DNA of 64,000 nucleotides from Paraburkholderia sp. LEh10. GTDB lineage: Bacteria; Pseudomonadota; Gammaproteobacteria; Burkholderiales; Burkholderiaceae. The notes under the pieces were generated by a model, which was not told the DNA's origin, ran no database searches, and saw only the letters and a program-made list of their open reading frames with translations. The position numbers and the translations under genes were made by a program. Shown here one piece after another: positions 52,376 through 60,717 of the stretch (position 1 is its first letter; each line of letters opens with the position of its first letter). Where the stretch lies: the NCBI RefSeq assembly GCF_017814945.1, contig NZ_JAGIPX010000014.1, positions 1 to 64,000 on the forward strand, written 5' to 3'.

Positions 52376-52388
52376 TGACAACGTGTCA
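52376..52388. promoter_or_regulatory. Candidate LysR operator
   Basis: TGACAACGTGTCA has perfect 5-bp arms and T-N11-A spacing. It lies in the 411-bp space between the divergent NmrA-like and LysR genes, 114 bp before the LysR start. No gene was found in the rest of this space. Confidence 0.5.
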
Positions 52389-52501
52389 CCAGTAAGGCAT
52401 GATGGATTTTGGTTTCCAGCGCTGCCGTCCCGTGCTGGCATTGCAGCGTTGGCCTTCGGCTGATCGATCGCGATCGGTCACTCGCATTCAACCCGCGACC
52501 C

Positions 52502-53461
52502 ATGAGATCCAGTAGCGAGAAGCTGTCCAGTGGCATTGGCGTGTTCGCCGCCGTCGTCGACGCGGGGACGTTCGCCGCCGCTTCGGAAGCGCTAGGAATG
52601 TCGCCGCCGGGCGTCAGTCGGGCGATCGCGAGGCTGGAAAAGAGGCTGAAGATCCGGCTCTTCTACCGAACGACCCGCTCCGTCTCGCTGACGGAAGAGG
52701 GCCGTCGTTTTTACGAGCAGGTCATGCCGCATCTCGCGGGGCTGGAGGAAGCGGCCGCTGCCGCGGCAGGTGGAGCGTCGGCTGTGCGCGGAAAGCTGAG
52801 AATCAATCTGGATCCCGTCTTCTACCGGACCATTCTCGGGCAACAGCTTGACGCGTTCATGGACGCGCACCCCGACCTCGAAATCGAGTTCATCGGGCGA
52901 GACAGTCTTGGCGATCTCGTCATGGACGGCTTCGACCTCGCCGTACGATTCGGCGAACCCAGAGCATCCACTCTGATTGCGCGAAAGCTGCTCGATACCG
53001 GCGTCGTCACGGTTGCTGCGCCATCGTACATCGCTCGTTGGGGCCGCCCGGCGAAACCCGAGGACCTTGAAAGCCGCAGCCACCGATGCCTCGAATTTCG
53101 CAATCCGGAGACGGGCAAGCCGTTCCAATGGGAGTTTCATCGCAAGCGAAAGCGCATCGTGGTCGACACCCGCGGGCGTCTGACGGTCAACGATCCCGGT
53201 GCGCTCCTCAACGCATGCCTCGCCGGTTCCGGGATTGCGCAAATGCTTCGGCTCGGCGCCGAGCATCTGATTGCCGACGGCCGATTGATCGATCTCTTTC
53301 CCGAATGGGCAGATGAGCGGTATCCCTTATACGTCTACTATCCATCGCGACATCACGTGCCGGCGAAGACGAGAGCTTTTCTTGACTTCCTTGTCGAGCT
53401 AACGCGCGACAACCCGCGTGGCAGCGCCCGGATACCCATGCCATCGCCGATAGACCGATAG
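52502..53461 (+). CDS. LysR-family regulator with a repeat-encoded C-terminus
   Basis: The 319-residue regulator has an N-terminal winged helix (FAAVVDAGTFAAASEALGMS, then PPGVSRAIARLEKRL) and a LysR substrate-binding domain of the PBP2_CrgA type. The last codons (P-I-D-R-stop) lie inside an octanucleotide repeat, so changes in repeat number would alter the C-terminus. It is divergent from the NmrA-like gene, its probable target. Confidence 0.92.
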   Translation: MRSSSEKLSSGIGVFAAVVDAGTFAAASEALGMSPPGVSRAIARLEKRLKIRLFYRTTRSVSLTEEGRRFYEQVMPHLAGLEEAAAAAAGGASAVRGKLRINLDPVFYRTILGQQLDAFMDAHPDLEIEFIGRDSLGDLVMDGFDLAVRFGEPRASTLIARKLLDTGVVTVAAPSYIARWGRPAKPEDLESRSHRCLEFRNPETGKPFQWEFHRKRKRIVVDTRGRLTVNDPGALLNACLAGSGIAQMLRLGAEHLIADGRLIDLFPEWADERYPLYVYYPSRHHVPAKTRAFLDFLVELTRDNPRGSARIPMPSPIDR

Positions 53462-53494
53462 ACCGATAGAGCGATAGACCGATAGAGCGATAGA
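53447..53494. repeat. Octanucleotide tandem repeat, 6 units, spanning a stop codon
   Basis: Six 8-bp units, CCGATAGA or GCGATAGA, run through the end of the LysR coding region; the stop codon TAG (53459-53461) is formed within the second unit. Eight is not a multiple of three, so gain or loss of units can change frame, but TAG recurs and limits read-through. Confidence 0.9.
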
Positions 53495-53513
53495 TGCGCG
53501 CAAACATGATCCG

Positions 53514-53562
53514 CAGCACCGATGCAAGGAATCGCATTGCCCGATTCTTTGCATCCGTGCTG
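53514..53562. terminator. Large 21-bp stem hairpin between convergent genes
   Basis: CAGCACCGATGCAAGGAATCG (53514-53534) pairs with 53542-53562 with only two mismatches around a 7-base loop. It lies between the LysR stop and the end of the frameshifted GGDEF gene. There is no T-run. It may be a terminator or a repetitive palindrome. Confidence 0.6.
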
Positions 53563-53584
53563 CCGTCAGTCGATCGGCAGAGAA

Positions 53585-54521
53585 CTACCCCGTTACCGGC
53601 CTCATCGCCGAAGCCACGCGAGCGCGCCCCGCATGCTTCGCTTCGTAAAGCTGCCGGTCGGCGGCATCGACGAGTTCGGCGGGCTGCGCATCAGGCGTCG
53701 GGATCAACGTTGCCACACCCGCTGAGATCGACACGATCTCAGCGCAGCCCGAATGGAGATGCTCGAGCTTGAGCGCGCGCACGCCGTCAGCCATGCGCGG
53801 CGTCGAGCGGCGTATTCGGCAGCAGGCACGCGAACTCCTCGCCGCCATATCGCGCGACCGTGTCGTAAGGGCGGCGCAGCGTCTGCGTCAGACGCTGCGC
53901 GATCGCCTGCAGACAGCGGTCGCCCGCCTGATGACCATAGCGGTCGTTGTAGCGCTTGAAATAGTCGACGTCGACCATCACGAGCGACAGCGGCGACGAA
54001 TCGCGCAGACAGTGCCGCCAGCTCGCGTCGAGATCTTCTTCGAACTTGTGCCGGTTGCCGACTCCCGTAAGCCCATCGACGAGCGCGATCGAGCGCAGCA
54101 TATCGCCTTGCATCTTCAACGAAAGATGCGCGCGCACGCGCGCCCGGACGATCGCCGGCTTGATCGGCTTCGTGATGAAGTCGACGGCGCCGAGCGACAA
54201 CCCGTATTCCTCATCGGCCTCGTTGGTCTGCGCCGTCACGAAGATGATCGGGATTGTGTATGTCAGCGGATCGGCCTTCAGACGCCGGCACACTTCATGG
54301 CCGTCCATGCCTTCCATCATCACGTCGAGCAGGATCAGGTCGGGCATCACCTTGCGGCACAGTTCGATGGTCTGCTCGCCGCTGGTCGCCATGAACACGT
54401 CGCAATCATCCTTGAAGAGCGCATGCAGCGCGCGCACGTTGACGGGCTGATCGTCCGCAATCAGCAGTTTCGGACGCAGCGCGAACGGGTGTGGCCAGTC
54501 TCCGGGCAGGCGCTCTAGCAT
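53585..54521 (-). pseudogene. Receiver-GGDEF response regulator (diguanylate cyclase), frameshifted
   Basis: ATG 54521 overlaps the end of the sensor kinase gene by 7 bp. The receiver (about 15-130) has LIADDQPVN, phosphoacceptor LILLDVMMEG and TKPIKP. The GGDEF domain has the active YGGEEFACLLPNTPLDAA motif, then the frame ends (53787). The missing C-terminal part follows in another frame from about 53791 (MADGVRALKLEHLHSGC, SISAGVATLIP, LYEAKHAGRARV) to 53585. The break near CGCCGCGCATGG could be a deletion in a CGC-rich run or a sequencing error. An intact protein would make cyclic di-GMP under control of the adjacent kinase. Confidence 0.85.
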
Positions 54522-57500
54522 GTGAGTTGATCCAGCATTTCGCGCGTGCTCGCGGCCGCCGTCACGAAGTCGAGCGCCTCGATCTCGGCAAGCAGCCGGT
54601 GAAAGCGCGGCTGCAGCGCGGTCGGCACATGAGGCGCGAGCGTTTCGGCAAGATCGAGCGCCTCCATGTTCGACGACTCCAGGCGTTCGAGCAGCCGGCT
54701 GAGCCGCGCACGATATTCGTCTGCCTGCAGTTGCGCGGCGTCGGTGGCATGCGCGTCCCGCCTGTTGCCGAACACGACGCGCAGCTGCGCGACGCTATCG
54801 AGCAACAGCCGTTCGATCCCGTCCACCTCGGTGGACGACAGGCGCGCCGTCGCGTTATCGCCGTGCGCCGCGTTCACACGCAATTCGAGCGCCGCCGCCG
54901 CATCGGCGAGTTTGCTGGCACCCATGGTTCCGGCGCTGCCCTTGAGCGCGTGGAGGATCGCCGCGCAACGTCCGATGCCGCCTTGTCCGCCTTCGCTGCG
55001 CAGGTCGTCGAGATGCCGCTCCATCTCGCCGACGAACACGCCGAGCGCCTTGCGGATCAGGTCCTCGCTGCCGCCGAAGCGCGCGACGATCGACTCCTTC
55101 GGTTCGAGCAGATCGCCCGCCGCGCGCGCCGCGCCGGCACGCGCCTGCGCTGCCGGCGGCGTCGCGCGTCGCACATGCGCCAACAACACGCCGACCAGAT
55201 GCGCAACATCTATCGGCTTGCCGACATGGTCGTTCATGCCCGCCGCGACGCACGCATCGCGGTCCGCGCGCGTCGCGTTCGCCGTCATCGCGATGATCGG
55301 CAGCGCCGCGAAGCGTGCGTGCGCGCGAATCAGGCGTGTCGCTTCTAGCCCGTCGACATCCGGCATCTGCATGTCCATCAGCACCGCGTCGAACACGCGC
55401 GTGCCCGTGAGCACCTTTTCGACGCCTTCGAGCCCGCTCTCGGCCAGCACGACCTGCGCGCCCTCGCGGCTCAGCAGACCTTCGGCGACATCGCGGTTCA
55501 GCGGATTGTCCTCGACCACCAGCAGCATCAGACCGGCGAGCCTGCCCGCGCCGCCCGCCGCGCGCGCCGCCGGTTGCGCGGGCGATGCCTTGTGCCCCGT
55601 CAGCACACGCTGCACCGTCTGCGCGAGCTGCCGCGGCGTGACAGGTTTCGTGACGAACGCATCGAACGGCATGTTATCGGATTCCTGCGCCGCCGCCAGC
55701 ACTTCATGGCCGTACGCGGTGATCATGATGATCGCGGGCGCGGCGCGCCCCGCGCGCGCTTCGTCGATCCGCCGCGCCGCCGTGAGGCCGTCGAGATCGG
55801 GCATGCGCCAGTCGAGCAGGATCACGTCGTAGCCTTCGTTTTCGCGCTCGGCGGCGCTCATCAGCTTGACGGCCGAAATGCCGCCCGGCACCACGTCCGC
55901 TTCCCAGCCGAGCGCGCGCGCCGTGCGCGACAGCACTTCGCGCGCCACGCCGTTGTCGTCGGCGACGAGCACGCGCAGCCGCCGCTCGCTTGGCCGAAAC
56001 AGATCGAGGCCCGCCGCGGGCGCGTCCGCGTCGACGCCGAGATTGATGTCGAACCAGAACCGGCTGCCCTTGCCGAGCTGGCTCGCGACTTCCAGCTTGC
56101 CGCCCATCAGCTCGACGAGGCGCCTGCTGATCGCAAGGCCGAGGCCCGTTCCGCCGAAGCGGCGCGTCGTCGATACTTCGGCCTGGCTGAAGCCTTCGAA
56201 TATCTGCGTGATCTGCTTCTCGCTGATGCCGATGCCGCTGTCCGTCACGGCGATGCGCACGCGCACGCCCGTATCGAGCCGCGACAGCAACGTGAAGCTG
56301 ACGACGACCTGCCCCCTGATCGTGAACTTGAGCGCGTTGCCCGCGAGATTCACGAGCACCTGTTGCAGCCGCAAGCTGTCGCCGATCACGACGGGCGGCA
56401 GATCCGGGCTGATATCGAACAGGACTTCGACTTCCTTGTCGTACTGGTTGCCGGCGAGCACCACGCCGAGGTCCTGCATCAGCGGTTCGATCTCGAACGG
56501 ATGGGCGTCGAGCTGCAGCTTGCCCGCGTCGATCTTCGAGTAGTCGAGGATGTCGTTCAGCAGTCCGAGCAGCGACTTCGCCGCCGTCTCGGCCTTGACG
56601 ACGTAGCCGCCCTGACGCTCGTTGAGCCCCGTCGATTGCACGAGATCCAGCATGCCGAGCACCGCATTCAACGGCGTGCGGATTTCATGGCTCATGTTCG
56701 CGAGGAACGCCGACTTCGCGGCGTTCGCGGCATCGGCCTGGTGCTTGGCGTCGCGCAGCCGCAGTTCGATATTGCGCTGTCGGGTGACGTCGTGATTCAC
56801 GCCCGTCATGCCGACCGGGTTGCCCGCCGCATCGCGCTGGACGGTCAGCGTGGTCTGAATGTGCCGCACCTCGCCATCGGGCAGCACGATCCGGTAAAGG
56901 GGCAGATGCACATGCCGCTGCGCGGCGTCGCCCGCAAACGCGGCCTCCAGTTTTTCGAGCGTCGGCGAGCGGTCATCCTCGTGCACGCGTGAAAGCCAGT
57001 GTTCGAAGCGCAGGCCGTCCGCGGGCGCCGCCGCATAGCCGAAAATCTGGTACATGCGCGGGTTCCAGCGCAGCGCATCGTTTGAAAATTCCCACGACCA
57101 GATGCCGAGCTCCGCAATGTCCGCCGCGAGCAGCAACTGGTCGCGCGCCTCCGACAATTCGGCGCGCTCGCGAATCTGCACGGACATATCGGTGATCACG
57201 CAGACCAGGCGGCGCTCGCCGCCCGTCATCATCATGCCCGTCGACACATGCGCCGGAAACACGCTGCCGTCCTTGCGCAAGCCGGCCAGTTCGCACTCGC
57301 TGACGATCTCCCGTCCGTCCTGCGCGCCATGTCCCGCGAACTGCGCGGCATAGCGGTTGAAGAGTTCGTTGACGGTGCCCGACACCAGCACGCGCACGTC
57401 CTTGCCTGCAATCTCCGCTTCCGTGTAGCCGAACGCCTTTGCGCCAGCCGGGTTCAGCGACAGGATCACGCCCGTGCGGTCGAGCGTGATGATGGGATTC

Positions 57501-58504
57501 ACGGCCGTGTCGAGGATCGCGCGCGTCGTTTCGAGACTCGCGGCCAGCTTGCGTTCGATCCGCGTGCGCGCATTGGCGTTGCGCACGAGGCGCAAGCCGA
57601 ATACCGCGAGCATCACCACGAGCACCGTCGTACCCGCCGCGTGCCATGCCGTATCGGACCACCACGGCGCGAGGATTTCGTCCTGCGCAAGCGCCGCCGC
57701 GACGAAGAGCGGATAGTGGCCAAGGTTGCGCAAGCTGTTCAGCCGCGTCACGCCGTCCTGCGACGACTTCGACACGAAACGGCCCGTCGCGCCCGATTGC
57801 CGGTGCACCTTGAATAGCATCGTGTCGGTGACGTTCTTGCCGATGAAGCGCGCTTCGAATGGCCGGCGCACGATCATCGTGCCGTTGTCGGCGACGAGCG
57901 CGACGGCGCCATAGCGGCCGATATCGAGGCTCTCGTAAAAGCGCGAGAAAAAGTCGATGTCGATGGTCGCGAGCGCGACGCCGGCGAACTGTCCGTCGGG
58001 GCCGTCGATGCGCCGCGACACGGGAATGATCCATTTACCCGTCGAGCGGCTTTGCACGGGCGCACCGATGTGCGGGCCGCGCTCCGCGTGCGTGCGGTGG
58101 TAAATGAAGTACTCGCGATCGGCGTTGTTGAAGCTCTTGGCGAGCGCCGGCTGCGAGTTCGCAAGCCAGTTGCCGTCGCGGTCGTAGAGAAAGAGGCCGT
58201 TCAACTGCGGCAGCCCGGCGACGCGCTGCACGAAAAGCTGGTGCAGGCGGTCGAGCGCGGCGGGGCCCGTGCCGTCATGCTCCACGCGCTCGACGATATC
58301 GACGAGCGTGGTATCGGCCTGCTTGATCGTGTCGTCGGCGTGCTGCGCCATCGCGCGGGCGAGGTTCGCCGTCGCGACGGACATTTCCTCCATCTGGTCC
58401 TGCCGCGACTCGACGCTGCGCAATACGTCACTGCCAATCAGCAGCGCGCATACGATCACGATAAACAGCGTCACCCGCAACGGAGTTGAAATACGAACGG
58501 CCAA
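54515..58504 (-). CDS. Hybrid sensor histidine kinase with dCache, two PAS, two receivers and Hpt
   Basis: The 1329-residue protein has a first membrane helix (about 9-28), a periplasmic dCache-type sensor (about 35-280), a second helix (about 290-308), PAS1 (about 325-440) and PAS2 (about 455-580). Then come HisKA with H606 (MSHEIRTPLN), an HATPase (about 705-825: DSGIGIS, GGTGLGLAI), receiver 1 with D898 (LLDWRMPD), receiver 2 with D1044 (LMDMQMPD) and an Hpt domain with H1185 (LHALKGSAG). This is a BarA/EvgS-like multistep phosphorelay. The likely partner is the overlapping downstream receiver-GGDEF gene. Confidence 0.95.
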   Translation of the reverse strand: MAVRISTPLRVTLFIVIVCALLIGSDVLRSVESRQDQMEEMSVATANLARAMAQHADDTIKQADTTLVDIVERVEHDGTGPAALDRLHQLFVQRVAGLPQLNGLFLYDRDGNWLANSQPALAKSFNNADREYFIYHRTHAERGPHIGAPVQSRSTGKWIIPVSRRIDGPDGQFAGVALATIDIDFFSRFYESLDIGRYGAVALVADNGTMIVRRPFEARFIGKNVTDTMLFKVHRQSGATGRFVSKSSQDGVTRLNSLRNLGHYPLFVAAALAQDEILAPWWSDTAWHAAGTTVLVVMLAVFGLRLVRNANARTRIERKLAASLETTRAILDTAVNPIITLDRTGVILSLNPAGAKAFGYTEAEIAGKDVRVLVSGTVNELFNRYAAQFAGHGAQDGREIVSECELAGLRKDGSVFPAHVSTGMMMTGGERRLVCVITDMSVQIRERAELSEARDQLLLAADIAELGIWSWEFSNDALRWNPRMYQIFGYAAAPADGLRFEHWLSRVHEDDRSPTLEKLEAAFAGDAAQRHVHLPLYRIVLPDGEVRHIQTTLTVQRDAAGNPVGMTGVNHDVTRQRNIELRLRDAKHQADAANAAKSAFLANMSHEIRTPLNAVLGMLDLVQSTGLNERQGGYVVKAETAAKSLLGLLNDILDYSKIDAGKLQLDAHPFEIEPLMQDLGVVLAGNQYDKEVEVLFDISPDLPPVVIGDSLRLQQVLVNLAGNALKFTIRGQVVVSFTLLSRLDTGVRVRIAVTDSGIGISEKQITQIFEGFSQAEVSTTRRFGGTGLGLAISRRLVELMGGKLEVASQLGKGSRFWFDINLGVDADAPAAGLDLFRPSERRLRVLVADDNGVAREVLSRTARALGWEADVVPGGISAVKLMSAAERENEGYDVILLDWRMPDLDGLTAARRIDEARAGRAAPAIIMITAYGHEVLAAAQESDNMPFDAFVTKPVTPRQLAQTVQRVLTGHKASPAQPAARAAGGAGRLAGLMLLVVEDNPLNRDVAEGLLSREGAQVVLAESGLEGVEKVLTGTRVFDAVLMDMQMPDVDGLEATRLIRAHARFAALPIIAMTANATRADRDACVAAGMNDHVGKPIDVAHLVGVLLAHVRRATPPAAQARAGAARAAGDLLEPKESIVARFGGSEDLIRKALGVFVGEMERHLDDLRSEGGQGGIGRCAAILHALKGSAGTMGASKLADAAAALELRVNAAHGDNATARLSSTEVDGIERLLLDSVAQLRVVFGNRRDAHATDAAQLQADEYRARLSRLLERLESSNMEALDLAETLAPHVPTALQPRFHRLLAEIEALDFVTAAASTREMLDQLTC

Positions 58505-59016
58505 GCGAAGTCTCCGACATGCTCACAGCATCTTTTGAAGGGGCTCGCCGACAATTTTTGCGCGCCCGCCCGCTGTCTTTGTGTAGCGACCGTGGAAAAG
58601 CACCCGGACGGCTGCCGCGCCGGATTTGCCCGGATCGGGCCGGGCCGTCTGCTCGCGTCCCGTGCGCCCGCATGGACCATGCCTTTGTCGAGACTACCTT
58701 GACTTTCCAGTTAACGACAATGGTCCAGGGATCTTTAAAACGGAGTGTGCTGGTCATTTCAAGCGGAATGCCTCGGCTACGGGCGTACCCAGCCTGGCCT
58801 GCTTCAGCGTGCAGGCAATCTGCTCGTCGGTGTACCTGCTCTTCTCCACGGCATCATCTTCTCGCCGCAGCCTCTGCATCATGCCGGATTTTTCCAACGC
58901 TGATGGGTCCGGAAATCCGGGTCAGCATCAGTGTGCGAAATAGATGCGGAAGCTATCCTTGAATTTCTGATTGCTTTTACCTTCGCCTGACGAAACGTGG
59001 GTTGCTACGTGTTCCT
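58505..59016. other. Intergenic region upstream of the sensor kinase
   Basis: No supported gene. It holds the kinase promoter and, at 58900-58931, a hairpin (CTGATG ... CATCAG enclosing CCGGA-AA-TCCGG) downstream of the phosphopantetheinyl transferase on the minus strand. That hairpin may end the biosynthetic operon, though it has no T-run. Confidence 0.5.
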
Positions 59017-59757
59017 CTATGCGGCGAGCGGCGCGCTCCGGCATTGCACCGACCGGGAGCCTTGCCATTCGAGACGGGAAACTTCGACTGCACAGACGGG
59101 ATCGACGCGCAATGCGAGCGACTCCACGTGCCCATCGTCCGTGACATGCTGGGCAAGCCACCACGGTCCCGCTGCCTGCGCCGGCGCGGCAAGAACCACG
59201 GGATACGGTCTCAATGCGAACTCCAGTTCATTGAACGGCAAACGAAGTCCCATGCCCACTCCTTTCGCCAATGCCTCCTTCAACGTCCATAGCCGGACGA
59301 ATTCGGCTTTGCGTTCGGCATCGGCCAGTTCCTTCATGCCACGCTGCTCCGACGGAGCGAGGCAATACGCGGCCATTTCCGGGCTCGAAATGCTGCGCCC
59401 AAGCGGCTCGACGTCGACTCCGCAATCGACTTCCAGACACACCACGCATGTCACCCGGCTAGCGCAGTGCGAAAGGTTGAAGCGCCACGCTCCGCCTACA
59501 CCCGCTTCCAGCTCGGGACGGCCGTGCGTACCTGTGATGAACCTCCATTGATCCGGCTCGCACAGCTGGCTTGCGGCGCTAAGTGCGAAGCGTAGCAATC
59601 CGTGCGCGGCCAGGTACGAACGCCCGTCACGCGCGAATATGAAACGTTCCGAACGCCGCCTTTCTTCACTGTTGCAAACCCATTGGAGTTCTTCGAATGC
59701 CTGCGCCGAAAGCGTTTCGACACCAGCACTCCACCACGTAACGTGTTGCGTGCGCAT
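59017..59757 (-). CDS. Sfp-type 4'-phosphopantetheinyl transferase
   Basis: The 246-residue protein has the core motifs of Sfp/AcpT enzymes: WRFNLSHC (about 91-98), GVDVEP (113-118, Mg2+ ligand) and LWTLKEALAKG (156-166, with the catalytic KEA). It transfers phosphopantetheine from CoA to carrier-protein serines, switching on polyketide, peptide or fatty-acid synthases. Its position downstream of the PKS fragment and monooxygenase suggests it primes that PKS. It is 235 bp from the DUF4345 gene, so it may have its own promoter. Confidence 0.92.
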   Translation of the reverse strand: MRTQHVTWWSAGVETLSAQAFEELQWVCNSEERRRSERFIFARDGRSYLAAHGLLRFALSAASQLCEPDQWRFITGTHGRPELEAGVGGAWRFNLSHCASRVTCVVCLEVDCGVDVEPLGRSISSPEMAAYCLAPSEQRGMKELADAERKAEFVRLWTLKEALAKGVGMGLRLPFNELEFALRPYPVVLAAPAQAAGPWWLAQHVTDDGHVESLALRVDPVCAVEVSRLEWQGSRSVQCRSAPLAA

Positions 59758-59992
59758 GCTATGTCCCTGGCAAAGCGAGACAGCCAGAACTGTTCATCGG
59801 GTCCTGTTTGTACGCCTCGATGTGCACCGTCCCTGCGCGGCCCGCAGAACTGCCGGGGCCTGCATTCGTGGCCATTTGTGCCTCGTACCGGCCCAAGCGT
59901 GGCGTCACAATCAATGACGACACACGCAATGACGTGCACAAATGCGAAGCTGTTCTCAGGTTAGTGCGCGACGACATACCCGGGTCGGGCGC

Positions 59993-60442
59993 TTACGACC
60001 GCCGCGCGGCCGCGGCACGCGCGACGCGCTGCTGCCACCAGACGAACAGCGGCGCGCCGATCACTTCTAGCGCGGTGAAGCCGATAAACGGCGCAAACGG
60101 CATACCGACGGCGACCAGCGACACGAGCCGCCCGATGCCGCCGATAAAAATCATCAGCCACAGCGCGCGAAACAACGCGGTCTCGCGCTCGATGCGCGGC
60201 GCGATCCAGAACGCCGCCAGCCCGAGGCCGAGCCAGACGCCCGCATAGAAGCGCAGGTTGCTATCGAGCGTCGCGTCATGCGGCAGGAGCAGTTTCCCAT
60301 AGAGCGGGTCGCCAAGCCCCATCATGCCGACAAGGCCAGTGATGACCGGCACGAGCGCGAGGATCACGGTCGCCACCTGCAATGCGCGCCGACCGGCCGT
60401 GCCTGCGTTCATCGCGGGCTGGTTTACGATGCGCTCGTTCAT
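59993..60442 (-). CDS. DUF4345 small membrane protein
   Basis: A 149-residue protein from ATG 60442 (GAGGAGAG upstream, ATGA overlap with the vestigial ABC frame). It has four membrane helices in the DUF4345 pattern (VATVILALVPVITGLVGMM, NLRFYAGVWLGLGLAAFW, LWLMIFIGGIGRLVSLV, FIGFTALEVIGAPLFVWW). Function unknown. Here it is coupled to a biosynthetic operon, so a part in export, membrane anchoring or resistance is possible. Confidence 0.8.
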   Translation of the reverse strand: MNERIVNQPAMNAGTAGRRALQVATVILALVPVITGLVGMMGLGDPLYGKLLLPHDATLDSNLRFYAGVWLGLGLAAFWIAPRIERETALFRALWLMIFIGGIGRLVSLVAVGMPFAPFIGFTALEVIGAPLFVWWQQRVARAAAARRS

Positions 60443-60717
60443 TCGATCTCTCCTCGATGTCGTGAATGAAACTCGTTGATCAAAGAGTCGGACAGCAACG
60501 CGGAGTCCTCGCCGGCGATCACCGCGCGCCCGCTGCCGCGCCGATCGACGCAGTCGATCATGTTCAGCAGCGTGGTCTTGCCGCTGCACGACGCGCCGCG
60601 TTTCGCGCGATCCGCGCGGACACGTCGGCGAGACCCCGTCATGCGAACGCTGTCGAGCAGGTAGCTCTCGTGCACGCGTTCGATCCAGACCGCGTTCGTG
60701 ACAGGCAAATCGCTCAT
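60439..60717 (-). pseudogene. Vestigial ABC-transporter ATPase (LolD/MacB type), N-terminal fragment
   Basis: The 92-residue frame contains SGKTTLLNMIDCVDRRGSGR and VIAGEDSALLSDSLINEFHSRH, the region from Walker A to just before the Q-loop of a LolD/MacB-type ATPase. The Walker A glycines are altered (GASCSGKT instead of GxSGSGKS/T), the segment before it is disrupted, and signature, Walker B and H-loop are absent. ATGA overlaps join it to the monooxygenase upstream and the DUF4345 gene downstream. It cannot be an active ATPase; it may survive as a coupling spacer or small protein. Confidence 0.75.

Noticed and set aside
58900..58931. Hairpin as a confirmed terminator of the biosynthetic operon
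   Set aside because: The stem is interrupted and lacks a T-run, so it is mentioned only as a possibility.
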